DNA of 53,324 nucleotides, taken from assembly GCA_938005675.1 (NCBI GenBank), contig CALKXH010000026.1, forward strand, positions 1 to 53,324. Reading direction: 5' to 3'. A program made the translations under genes and the position numbers. The notes beneath the pieces were generated by a model, which was not told the DNA's origin, searched no databases, and worked only from the letters and a program-made list of their open reading frames with translations. The stretch is from an uncultured Anaerolineae bacterium (GTDB taxonomy: Bacteria > Chloroflexota > Anaerolineae > Aggregatilineales > UBA2796). Positions 27,463 through 35,558 of the stretch are shown here, one piece after another (position 1 is the first letter of the stretch; every line of letters begins with the position of its first letter).

Positions 27463-27481
27463 TCAGGAGGAAAAATCCTGA
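27463..27481. promoter_or_regulatory. inverted repeat upstream of the reductase operon (site 1)
   Basis: TCAGGA and TCCTGA arms (six bases each) around a seven-base A-rich centre, 82-100 bases before the TtrB-like ATG. No U tract follows, so a terminator is unlikely. Its centre is 33 bases, about three helical turns, from site 2. Candidate binding site for the adjacent LuxR-type regulator. Confidence 0.45.
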
Positions 27482-27496
27482 TCGTGGCGGGCGCTT

Positions 27497-27513
27497 GTCA
27501 GGAAAATTCTGAC
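27497..27513. promoter_or_regulatory. inverted repeat upstream of the reductase operon (site 2)
   Basis: GTCAG and CTGAC arms around a seven-base A/T-rich centre, ending three bases from the response regulator stop codon. It shares TCAGGA and the A/T centre with site 1. Confidence 0.45.
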
Positions 27514-27516
27514 TGA

Positions 27517-28170
27517 TCAGGCATCTTTGAGCAGGTTGTGGGCGAGGGCGAACTGAACCAGCGCCGCCCGCGAGCGCAAATTGAGCTTCTCCATGCCGCG
27601 GCTGCGATACGTCTCAACCGTCTTGGCGCTCAGGCTCAGGCGCTCGGCGATCTCGGCGGAGGTGTAGCCGCGCGCCACGAGGATCAGCACCTCGCGCTCG
27701 CGCTCGCTGAGCGTCTGCCACGGATTCGGGTCGGCGGGCTGCTCAGGCGGCAAGATGTCCTCGAGCAGGGCGCGCGTCATGGCGGGATGCACGTAAATCT
27801 CGCCGCGCAGCACGGCGCGGATAGCCGCGATCAGCTCGCCATCGACGGCTTTCTTCAGCACGTAGCCCGAAGCGCCGCTGCGCAGCGCCTGGCGCAGATA
27901 GCCCTCGTCATCGTGCATGGTCAGCACGAGGATTTTGGCGTTCGGGGCGACTTGGCGCAGCAAGGGCAAGGTCTCCAAGCCGCCCAAGCTCGGCATGGAG
28001 AGGTCGAGCAGGATCAAATCCGGCTGAGTCTGCTGGGCGAGGGCGAGCGTCTCAGCGCCGCTGCTCGCCTCCGCCACCACGCTCAGATCAGGCTGCGCAC
28101 CAAGCAAGAGGCGCAAGCCGGCGCGAAGGATGGCGTGGTCATCGGCGAGCAGAATTTTGGTGACGGACAT
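27517..28170 (-). CDS. LuxR/NarL-family response regulator (TtrR-like role)
   Basis: Two-domain response regulator of 217 residues. The receiver has the acidic pair in LLADDHAILRAGL, the phospho-acceptor Asp56 in LILLDLSMP, and the Lys in GYVLKKAVDGEL. The C-terminal LuxR-type helix-turn-helix is LSEREREVLILVARGYTSAEIAERL...KTVETYRSRGMEKL. It is transcribed with the kinase, overlapping its coding sequence by 88 bases. TtrR of the tetrathionate system is also a LuxR-type regulator, so it is the likely activator of the reductase operon directly downstream. Confidence 0.92.
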   Translation of the reverse strand: MSVTKILLADDHAILRAGLRLLLGAQPDLSVVAEASSGAETLALAQQTQPDLILLDLSMPSLGGLETLPLLRQVAPNAKILVLTMHDDEGYLRQALRSGASGYVLKKAVDGELIAAIRAVLRGEIYVHPAMTRALLEDILPPEQPADPNPWQTLSEREREVLILVARGYTSAEIAERLSLSAKTVETYRSRGMEKLNLRSRAALVQFALAHNLLKDA

Positions 28171-29612
28171 GACAGCGTCCCTTCCTGAGTCAAGGGAATT
28201 TCCACGAATAGGCTGCAGCCCTGCTGCGGCGCCGACTCGATGATCAGCTTGCCGCCCAGCAGCTCAGCCCGCTCACGAATGCCGTATAAGCCCAAGTGAC
28301 CGTCCTTTTGCGCCACGATCTGCGGATCGAAGCCGACGCCGTCATCCTCGATGATGGCGCGCACGCTGTGCTGCCGCCGCTCAAGGTAGATGCTGGCGGT
28401 CTGGGCGTGGGCGTGGCGCACGATGTTGGTCAGCGCCTCCTGCACGATGCGATAGAGCGCCGTCTCGACTTGGGGCGGCAAACGCTGCTCCAGACCGCTC
28501 AGGGCGAGGTCGATGTGTAGATTGGTGCGGCGGCGGCAATCGTTGACGTGGCGTTCGAGGGCAGCCGCTAAGCCCAGATCGTCCAGCACGCTGGGGCGCA
28601 GCTGCAGCGAGAGGCTGTGGACTTCCTCAAGGGTGTGGGCGGCGATCTGGCGCAGCTCCTCGGCGCGGCGCGGCACATCATCGGGCGCCACGCTCAAAGC
28701 GCGCAGCCCCAGCATCAGCGAGGTGAGCGCCTGACTGGTGCTATCGTGCAGCTCGCGGGCGATGCGCTTGCGCTCCTCCTCTTGGGCGGCGATCACGCCG
28801 CTGACGTATTGCGCGCGCAAGGTCTCGCGCTCGGCGCGCTCCTGAGCGGCGCGGGCGAGCGCCGCCGTCATCGCATTGAAGGCATCCGCCAAGTCGCCCA
28901 GCTCGTCGTTCGCCCAGCGCGGCAAGCGCGGGCTGAAATCGCCGCGCTCGACGGCTTTGGTCGCCTGCGCAAGGTGCAGGATCGGACGAGTCAGCGCCCA
29001 CGTCAGAAAAGCCGCCGCGCTGATGCCGACTATCGAGATCAGCATCGTGGTGACCAGCAGCTGGCTGGTGATGTGATCGACCGTGTAGCGCAGGCGCGCC
29101 TGCGAAAGCCCAACGCGCGCCACGCCCGCTCGCCCCTCGAAGATCGGGACTGCCACGTCCCAGATCAGCCCCTCGTCGGTCTCCACCAGCAGCGCATGGT
29201 GATGCTCCGACGGGCTGACTGAATTGACCTCGCGCAGCCCGGCGGGGAAACCCTCGCCGAAAGTGTGCACCACGACCGCGCCTTGCGGATTCAGGATGAA
29301 GGCGTAACGGACGTTGGCATTGTTGGCTAGGCTATCGCGCAGCAGCTCGTGGAGGGCGTAGAGATTGTTGATCAGCAGCAGATCGGTGGCGCGGGCGGCT
29401 AAATCGCGCCCGACCGAGATCGCCTGCTCTTCAAGTTGCCGTTCGAGCGCCTGCGCCAGCGTGGTGCGCACCTGCACGATGATGCTCAAGCTGAAGAGCG
29501 CCACCAAGCCCAGCACGATGCCCAAAATCTTAGTGCGGATGCTGACCGCGCCCAGCACCGCCCACAAGCGCTCGATCCAACTCATGAGGTGGGAATGCAC
29601 AGCACCTTTCAT
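28083..29612 (-). CDS. HAMP-containing NarX-type sensor histidine kinase
   Basis: Membrane kinase of 509 residues: TM1 about 28-48, an extracytoplasmic domain of about 135 residues, TM2 about 185-207, HAMP (208-258), HisKA_3 with phospho-accepting His289 in ARELHDSTSQAL, and HATPase_c (VQEALTNIVRHAHA, DDGVGFDP, LGLYGIRERAELLGG). HisKA_3 kinases partner with LuxR-type regulators such as the one encoded just downstream. The frame runs 88 bases into the regulator gene, giving a Cys/Ser/Pro-rich tail of about 29 residues after the last kinase motif. That tail is probably non-functional, or the overlap may control translation. The gene starts with a four-base overlap to the PhnD-like gene. No PhnD-like sensor domain is fused, unlike TtrS. 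Confidence 0.9.
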   Translation of the reverse strand: MKGAVHSHLMSWIERLWAVLGAVSIRTKILGIVLGLVALFSLSIIVQVRTTLAQALERQLEEQAISVGRDLAARATDLLLINNLYALHELLRDSLANNANVRYAFILNPQGAVVVHTFGEGFPAGLREVNSVSPSEHHHALLVETDEGLIWDVAVPIFEGRAGVARVGLSQARLRYTVDHITSQLLVTTMLISIVGISAAAFLTWALTRPILHLAQATKAVERGDFSPRLPRWANDELGDLADAFNAMTAALARAAQERAERETLRAQYVSGVIAAQEEERKRIARELHDSTSQALTSLMLGLRALSVAPDDVPRRAEELRQIAAHTLEEVHSLSLQLRPSVLDDLGLAAALERHVNDCRRRTNLHIDLALSGLEQRLPPQVETALYRIVQEALTNIVRHAHAQTASIYLERRQHSVRAIIEDDGVGFDPQIVAQKDGHLGLYGIRERAELLGGKLIIESAPQQGCSLFVEIPLTQEGTLSCPSPKFCSPMTTPSFAPACASCLVRSLI

Positions 29613-30541
29613 GGCGAGAGAAACCGCATCTCCTGAAACAAGCGGCGCGCTGAGCTGTACGCCTCATCGCTGATCGGCACGAAGCGCTCGATGCCCAGCG
29701 CAGCCAGCGCCCGCCGCCCGTCGGGATCGTCCGCCATGCCGTAGAGCAGATCGCGCAGGAGCGCCTTCAGCTGCGGACGGACGCTCGGATTGACGACGAC
29801 CGGCGGGATGCCGAACGGCGGCGAGCGATGAATCATGCGCAGGCGCGCCGCCAGCTCAGGCTCGCGCTCCAGCGCAAACTGATAGACGAGGCTATCCACT
29901 GCAGCGCCATCGGCAACTCCCTGCGCGACCGCCCGAATGGCGTCATCATGACTGTAAGTATAGAACACGCTGCCGAAAAATTCCTCCGGTGTGCTGCCCA
30001 ACTGCTTCACCAAATAAGTCGGGTAGACGCGCCCAGTGTTGGACATCGGATCGGTGAAGGCGAAGCGCTTGCCGCGCAAATCCGCCATGCTCTGCGCCTC
30101 GCTCTCGGCGGGCACCAGCAGCAGCGAGTAGTAGACCGTCTCGCCGTTGACCTGCGGCGCCACTAGCAGCTCCATGCCGAAGCGCGCCGCGCCATCTAAG
30201 TAGGCGCTCGTGCAGACAAAGGCGACGTCCACATAGCCCGCCTCGATCAGCGCGTTGGTCTCGGCGTAGGTGCGGCGCTGAACCAGCTCGACGGGGCGCT
30301 CCAACTTAGCGCTCAGATAATCCAGCAGGGGCTGATAGCTCTGGGCGGTGCCTTTGGGCGAAATGACCGCCGCCACCGAGACGCGCAACGGCACGACCGC
30401 CTGTTCAGCCACTTCCGGCAGCGGCTGCAAGGTTGAGAGCGCGATCGCGTTGCGCACGGGCGCTTGACCGCACGCGCTCAGCATACAGAGCAGATAGCCT
30501 AACACAATGGCGCGCATCAGACTTCTCATGCTCAAAAGCAT
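29609..30541 (-). CDS. PhnD-like periplasmic substrate-binding lipoprotein
   Basis: Solute-binding protein of about 310 residues in the phosphate/phosphonate PhnD family. The start at 30541 (MLLSMRSLM) has AGGAAG seven bases upstream. The signal peptide ends MLSACG, a lipobox. The mature part shows VAAVISPKGTAQSYQPLLDY, VDVAFVCTSAYLDG, GKRFAFTDPMSNTGRVYPTY, YTYSHDDAIRAVAQGVADGA and SPPFGIPPVVVNP, all typical of the family. No ABC permease or ATPase is adjacent; instead the stop overlaps the histidine kinase start by four bases. In TtrS the same type of domain senses tetrathionate as part of the kinase, so this protein is probably a detached sensor that signals through the kinase. Ligand unproved. 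Confidence 0.85.
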   Translation of the reverse strand: MLLSMRSLMRAIVLGYLLCMLSACGQAPVRNAIALSTLQPLPEVAEQAVVPLRVSVAAVISPKGTAQSYQPLLDYLSAKLERPVELVQRRTYAETNALIEAGYVDVAFVCTSAYLDGAARFGMELLVAPQVNGETVYYSLLLVPAESEAQSMADLRGKRFAFTDPMSNTGRVYPTYLVKQLGSTPEEFFGSVFYTYSHDDAIRAVAQGVADGAAVDSLVYQFALEREPELAARLRMIHRSPPFGIPPVVVNPSVRPQLKALLRDLLYGMADDPDGRRALAALGIERFVPISDEAYSSARRLFQEMRFLSP

Positions 30542-30696
30542 GACACGCTTCCTGCCAGAAAGAAAGTGATGAACGTCATATTCAGGCGGGCGCGCGATCA
30601 TTCAGAGCGGCTGAGCCGTGGCAGCTCCCTGTGGCGCGCACAAGCGCTCAGAGGATGTTACAATGATAGCGGACTCTGACCGCAAGGAAAGTTTTT

Positions 30697-31980
30697 ATGA
30701 GCAAACGCATCGTAATCACTGGCATGGGCATGGTGACGCCGCTCGGCTTGAACGTGGCTGAGACGTGGGCGAACATCAAGGCGTGCAAGTCGGGCGTCGG
30801 GTATATCACACGCTTCGATAGCTCGCAGCTGGATACGCACATCGGCGCCGAGGTCAAGGGCTTCGATGCTGCGCAGTGGCTGGGCAATAAAGAGGCGCGC
30901 CGCATGGATCGCTACGCCCAGTTCGCCGTGGTCTCTGCACTGGAGGCTGTGGCGCAAGCCAACTACCGCATCACGCCCGATAACACTTTCGAGACGGGCG
31001 TGATCGTCGGGGCGGGCTTCGGCGGCAGCGAGACCCTCCAAGAGGGCATTGACGTGCTCTACAAGCGCGGACCCAAGAAGATCAGCCCCTTCACCTTCCC
31101 GATGGTGCTCAACAACATGGGATCGGCGCAGGTGGCGATGCGGCTGGGCATTCGCGGCACCAATTTCACGGTCTCGGCGGCGTGCGCCACCGGCGCGGTC
31201 GCCATCGGCGAGGGCGCCGAGCTGATTCGGCGCGGCGAGGTCAACGCCGTGATCGCCGGCGGCTCGGAGGCGACCTTCGCCCTGTTCAGCCTAGCCGGTC
31301 TGAACGCTATGAAGGCGCTCTCCACCCGCAACGACTCGCCTGAGACCGCCAGCCGCCCCTTCGATGCCACCCGCGACGGCTTCGTGCCGTGCGAAGGCGC
31401 CGCCGTCGTGCTGCTGGAGAGCCTTGAGAGCGCTCAAGCGCGCGGCGCCACCATCCTCGCCGAGCTGGTTGGCTATGGCTGCACCTGCGATGCCACGCAC
31501 GTCAGCGCGCCCGATCCCGAAGGCATCGCCATCGTCCGCGCGATGCAACGCGCCATGCAGCAGGCGGGCATCACCATCCAAGAGATCGACTACATCAACG
31601 CGCACGGCACCAGCACCCCCCTCAACGACGCCAACGAGACGCGCATGATCAAAAAGGTCTTCGGCGAGCGCGCCTACCAGATTCCCGTCAGCTCCACCAA
31701 GTCGATGATCGGTCACGCCATGAGTTCCTCAGGCAGCATGGAGGCGATCTTCAGCATCATGGCGCTGCGCGAGGGCTTCATCCCCGCCACCATCAACTAC
31801 CAATATCCCGACCCGGAGTGCGACCTCGATTACGTGCCCAACACGCCGCGCCGCGCCAATTTGCGCTATGTGATGTCCAACTCGTTCGGCTTTGGCGGGC
31901 AGAACGCCGTGCTGATCTTCAAGCGCTGGGAAGACGGCGGCGAAGCGCCGCGCAGCGCCGCCGATGATGGGCTTCAATGA
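30697..31980 (+). CDS. fabF: beta-ketoacyl-ACP synthase II
   Basis: Condensing enzyme of fatty acid elongation that joins malonyl-ACP to acyl-ACP, 427 residues, normal length. ITGMGMVTPLGLNV is the N-terminal family block, the catalytic cysteine is in TVSAACATGAVAIGEG, and the two histidines are in INAHGTSTPLND and SMIGHAMSSSGSMEA, with the Lys in the SSTKSMIGH block. The GHAMSSSG block differs slightly from the commoner GHLLGAAG. It is divergent from the PhnD-like gene. A TACAAT at 30659-30664 lies just upstream, with no good -35. No other fatty acid gene is adjacent, so it is a stand-alone copy and could have a specialised substrate. Confidence 0.92.
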   Translation: MSKRIVITGMGMVTPLGLNVAETWANIKACKSGVGYITRFDSSQLDTHIGAEVKGFDAAQWLGNKEARRMDRYAQFAVVSALEAVAQANYRITPDNTFETGVIVGAGFGGSETLQEGIDVLYKRGPKKISPFTFPMVLNNMGSAQVAMRLGIRGTNFTVSAACATGAVAIGEGAELIRRGEVNAVIAGGSEATFALFSLAGLNAMKALSTRNDSPETASRPFDATRDGFVPCEGAAVVLLESLESAQARGATILAELVGYGCTCDATHVSAPDPEGIAIVRAMQRAMQQAGITIQEIDYINAHGTSTPLNDANETRMIKKVFGERAYQIPVSSTKSMIGHAMSSSGSMEAIFSIMALREGFIPATINYQYPDPECDLDYVPNTPRRANLRYVMSNSFGFGGQNAVLIFKRWEDGGEAPRSAADDGLQ

Positions 31981-32014
31981 GGTAGTGTGTCTCTCCCCAA
32001 AAGGAAGTGTAGCT

Positions 32015-33145
32015 ATGGCAGGACGTACTTTTCGCGTCATCAACGCGCCCTTGAACATCCGCAATGCGCCGGGCATCAACGGCACGCGCGTAATCGGCAC
32101 TTTCGCCGTCGATCAGACCTTCACCGAGATCGGCGAGCCGCGCGAGGCGGATGGCTTCCGCTGGCTTCAGCACGAGCGCGGCTGGTCGGCGGAGCGCAGC
32201 CTGACCGACGGGCGCGTCTTCGCCGAAGTGGTGGCGAGCGAGCCATCAGCGACGCCTCCGACGGCGGCGCGCCGCACCTTGCGCGTGAACACGCCCGTCC
32301 TGAACATCCGTCGCGCGCCCAGCCTGAGCGCGCCCGTGCTGAGCGTCGCTTTCAGCGGCGAGCGCCTGACTGAGACGGGCGAGCCGCGCGAGGCGGATGG
32401 TTTCCGCTGGTTTCAGCACGAGCGGGGCTGGTCAGCCGAGCGCAAGCTCGACTCGAACGAAAGCTACGCCGTCGAGGTGCAAGAGATGCCGCCGATCAGC
32501 GCGCCGCAGCGCGTTGAGCTGCCCGACGGCACGTCTTTTGCGCCCGCCGAGCTGATGGTGCGCTTGCCTGTCGCGCTAGGGCAGATTCAGTGGATTCAGT
32601 ACTTCGGCAACACGCGCTTCGCCTACAACCTGACCACCGACCGTAACACGCAGCGCCGTCGCGCCTATCTGTACGCGCAAGGCCTGCACGGCGGCGTAGA
32701 CTTCGGCAATCCCAACGCCGAGATAGCTGTCTTCGCGGGCATGACGGGGCGAGTCAGCGCGGTGCGCCTGAACACGGATATGTACGCGCCCAACTTCGTG
32801 ATGATCGTCAACGGCTCGTACACTGTCATCTACGGGCACATCGCCAACGTGGCGGTCTCGCTGGGGCAGAACGTGACGCCCGATACGCGCATCGCCACCA
32901 TCGATACGGCGCATAACGGCGCCAATGCGCATCTGCACCTTGAAGTGCGCTATCAAGGGCAGTGGATCATCAATCCGCTCTTGATTCTGCGCGCCGAGCT
33001 GCGCCAAGCGCTGCTGAGCAAGTTCGATGACTACGCCTCGGAGTTTCAGCCCTTCGATAAGTGGCAGACGCCGCTCGATCAGCCCGTTTTGCAGCTCTCC
33101 AACCCCGCCCAAGCCGTCGTGATCGGACCGGCGGTCAGCGGCTGA
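32015..33145 (+). CDS. M23 family peptidase with two SH3-like domains, no visible signal peptide
   Basis: Protein of about 376 residues. Two SH3 (bacterial SH3b) units at roughly residues 6-65 and 88-150 share almost the same 11-residue block GEPREADGFRW followed by QHERGWSAER, showing a recent internal duplication. The C-terminal M23/LytM domain has HGGVDFGN (first zinc ligands) and HLHLEV (HxH), so it looks catalytically competent for peptidoglycan cleavage. The start at 32015 (MAGRTFR) follows AAGGAAG; the upstream frame from 31964 overlaps fabF and adds no signal. Neither start gives a hydrophobic signal peptide, which is odd for a wall enzyme. It may leave by a non-classical route or act on lysis. 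Confidence 0.88.
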   Translation: MAGRTFRVINAPLNIRNAPGINGTRVIGTFAVDQTFTEIGEPREADGFRWLQHERGWSAERSLTDGRVFAEVVASEPSATPPTAARRTLRVNTPVLNIRRAPSLSAPVLSVAFSGERLTETGEPREADGFRWFQHERGWSAERKLDSNESYAVEVQEMPPISAPQRVELPDGTSFAPAELMVRLPVALGQIQWIQYFGNTRFAYNLTTDRNTQRRRAYLYAQGLHGGVDFGNPNAEIAVFAGMTGRVSAVRLNTDMYAPNFVMIVNGSYTVIYGHIANVAVSLGQNVTPDTRIATIDTAHNGANAHLHLEVRYQGQWIINPLLILRAELRQALLSKFDDYASEFQPFDKWQTPLDQPVLQLSNPAQAVVIGPAVSG

Positions 33146-33201
33146 GCAACTGTGCAGACTGGCGGCGCGTGTGGAATGCCTCACACGCGCCGCAAGCGAC
33201 T

Positions 33202-34389
33202 CTAGTACTTGATCTCGACGGCGCGCCCGCTCGCCGCCGACTCCAACACGGCGTCGCAGATCACGGCGCAGCGGTAGCCGTCTTCAAAAGTTGCGCCGTA
33301 GGGCGCGATGGGCGCGTCGTTCACGATGGCGCGCAGCAGATGATCGAACTCATGCACGAAGGTATGCTCCCAGCCGATGATGTGTCCGTGCGGCCACCAG
33401 TGCTCCCAGTAGGGATGATGGCGCTCAGTGATCAGCACCTGCGTGAAGCCTTGCGTCTCGCGCCGCCCGTCGCGCCACATGACCTCCAGCTCGTTCAGGC
33501 GCTCCAGATTGAAGCGGAGGCTGCCGTTCTCGGCGTTGATCTCGAAGACGTTGTGATTCTTGCGCCCCGGCGCGAAGCGCGTGCTTTCGAGCGTGCCGAG
33601 CGCGCCGTTCTCAAACTCCACCACCGCCGCGAAAGCGTCGTCAACTGTGACTTCAGCGCGCCCGCCCTTGCCGTCGGGACGCTCCTTGATGAAAGTCTTG
33701 GTCATGGCGGCAATGCGGGCGGGTTCGCCGACTAGGTAACGGGCGAGGTCGATGATGTGGGCGCCCAGATCGCCCAGCGCGCCGCTGCCGGCGCGCGTCT
33801 TATCCAGCCGCCAGACCATCGGGAAGTCCGGGTCGGCGATCCACTCTTGCAGGTAGACGGCGCGCCAATGGTAGATGCGCCCTAGCGCGCCGCTCTCGAT
33901 CAGGTTGCGCACTTGGCGCACAGCCGGCACAAAGCGGTAGTTGAAGGCGACCATGTGCTTGACGCCCGCCTTCGTCACGGCATCGAGCATCGCCTTCGAC
34001 TCCTCGGCGTCCCGTCCGAGCGGTTTTTCGCACAGCACGTGCTTGCCCGCCCGCGCCGCTGCGATGCACGGCTCAGCGTGGATGTCGTTGGCGCCGCCGT
34101 TATCGAAGAGCTGCACATCGGGGTCTTCGATCAGCTGATGCCAATCGGTGTAGTATTTTTCGTAGCCGTAGCGCTGGGCGGCGGCGCTGACCGCGCCCTG
34201 ATCCCGCCCGCAAATCGCCACGAGGCGCGGCACGGCGGCGGGCGGATAGATCATATAGGGCAGTTTTTTCAGGGCGTTGGTGTGCGCCTTGCCCATGAAA
34301 GCGTAGCCCAACATCCCCACGCCGATGCGCGGCGCCTCGCCTTCGGCTTTGCCGCTCGCCATGCTCACAAAACCTACTTCGTCGCTCAT
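33202..34389 (-). CDS. Gfo/Idh/MocA family oxidoreductase
   Basis: NAD(P)-dependent sugar or cyclitol oxidoreductase, about 395 residues. N-terminal Rossmann motif GVGMLGYAFMGKAHTNA, then HVLCEKPLGRDAEES with the family EKP Lys, and YRFVPAVRQVRNLIESGALG; GDLGAHIIDLARYLVGEP contains the catalytic His region. The C-terminal domain is a beta sheet with a His/Trp-rich segment (HHPYWEHWWPHGHIIGWEH). Substrates of this family range over inositols, glucose and amino sugars. The ATG at 34389 has AGGA ten bases upstream; a TTG at 34395 is the alternative. It stands alone on the minus strand. Confidence 0.9.
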   Translation of the reverse strand: MSDEVGFVSMASGKAEGEAPRIGVGMLGYAFMGKAHTNALKKLPYMIYPPAAVPRLVAICGRDQGAVSAAAQRYGYEKYYTDWHQLIEDPDVQLFDNGGANDIHAEPCIAAARAGKHVLCEKPLGRDAEESKAMLDAVTKAGVKHMVAFNYRFVPAVRQVRNLIESGALGRIYHWRAVYLQEWIADPDFPMVWRLDKTRAGSGALGDLGAHIIDLARYLVGEPARIAAMTKTFIKERPDGKGGRAEVTVDDAFAAVVEFENGALGTLESTRFAPGRKNHNVFEINAENGSLRFNLERLNELEVMWRDGRRETQGFTQVLITERHHPYWEHWWPHGHIIGWEHTFVHEFDHLLRAIVNDAPIAPYGATFEDGYRCAVICDAVLESAASGRAVEIKY

Positions 34390-34517
34390 GAACAAAAAAT
34401 CCTTTCTGTGCCTGAATGCGAGGCTATTTTACCGCTTCGGAGGGGCGGCGCTGTAGCTCGGCGCGCCAAATCGTGTAGAATAGGCGTCTCGGCGGATAGC
34501 GACTCGAGGAGACGACC

Positions 34518-35558
34518 ATGAAAACGCTGAACATCGTCCTGATCGGCTTTGGCGCCGTCGGACGGGGCTTCCTCGCCCTGATGGCGAAGCGCCACGCCTA
34601 CTTTCAAGAGCGCTACAAACTCGATCTCAAGCTGATCGGCGTGGCGACGGCGCGGCGCGGGGCGCTCTTCTGCCCCAGCGGGCTGGATTGGGCGGCGCTG
34701 AGCGCGCTCGGTGATAAGCCGCTGAGCGCCTATCCCGATCAGGCGCATCTGTTGCGCGATTTAGAGCCGCTGGTCATGCTCTCGCGCCCCGCCGTCGATG
34801 TCGTGATCGAACTGACGCCCACCACCTACGAGAACAACGCCGAACCCGCCATGAGCCACGTTCGAGCGGCGTTGGCGGCGGGCAAGCACGTCATCACTGC
34901 TAACAAGGGTCCGCTTGCGCTCGCCTACCCTGACCTGATCGCCCAAGCCGAGCATCGCAACGTCTTTTTGGGCTACGAAGGCACGGTCATGGGCGGCACG
35001 CCCGTCCTGCGCATGGCGCGCAAGCTCTTGGCGGGCTGTCAGATTATGGCTGTGCGCGGCATCCTCAACGGCACGACCAATTTCATCCTGACCGAGATGG
35101 AGCGCGGAGTCTCCTATGCTGAGGCGCTGCGCACGGCTCAGGCGCGCGGCTACGCCGAAGCCGATCCGACCAACGACGTGGAGGGCTTCGATGCGGCGGG
35201 CAAGCTGATCATCCTCGCGCACGTCGTCTTCGGCAAGGCGCTGCGCATGGCGGAGATCGAGCGGCGAGGCATCGCGGGCTTGACGACGGAAGACATCCGA
35301 GCGGCGCAGGCGCAGGGCGAGCGCTGGAAGCTGATCGCGGAGGCGAGTTTGAGCCCTGAGGGGCGCTTGAGCGCCTCCGTGCGCCCGACGCGCGTCCCGC
35401 TCAGCGATCCGTTGGCGAGCGTGGGCGGCGGCATGAACGCCCTCACCTATCAGACCGACTTGATCGGCGCTGTGACGCTGATCGGGGCGGGCGCCGGCGG
35501 CGAGGCAACCGCATACGCCCTGCTCTCCGACCTGATCGAACTGGCTGAGGGGCTGTGA
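34518..35558 (+). CDS. hom: homoserine dehydrogenase
   Basis: NAD(P)-dependent enzyme reducing aspartate semialdehyde to homoserine for threonine and methionine synthesis; 346 residues. IVLIGFGAVGRGFLALM is the nucleotide-binding motif, HVITANKGPLALAYPDL carries the catalytic Lys region, GYEGTVMGGTPVLRM and GILNGTTNFILTEM are family blocks, and EADPTNDVEGFDAAGKLIILA is the homoserine dehydrogenase signature with catalytic Asp/Lys. There is no C-terminal ACT domain, so allosteric inhibition by threonine is not expected. The ATG at 34518 follows GAGGAGA. The Wzz-like gene starts within the stop codon, so the two are coupled. Confidence 0.94.
   Translation: MKTLNIVLIGFGAVGRGFLALMAKRHAYFQERYKLDLKLIGVATARRGALFCPSGLDWAALSALGDKPLSAYPDQAHLLRDLEPLVMLSRPAVDVVIELTPTTYENNAEPAMSHVRAALAAGKHVITANKGPLALAYPDLIAQAEHRNVFLGYEGTVMGGTPVLRMARKLLAGCQIMAVRGILNGTTNFILTEMERGVSYAEALRTAQARGYAEADPTNDVEGFDAAGKLIILAHVVFGKALRMAEIERRGIAGLTTEDIRAAQAQGERWKLIAEASLSPEGRLSASVRPTRVPLSDPLASVGGGMNALTYQTDLIGAVTLIGAGAGGEATAYALLSDLIELAEGL

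Noticed and set aside
32015-32460. DNA-level tandem repeat from the two SH3 units
   Set aside because: The two copies are similar in protein sequence but diverged in DNA outside the short shared block; it is a domain duplication, not a repeat element.
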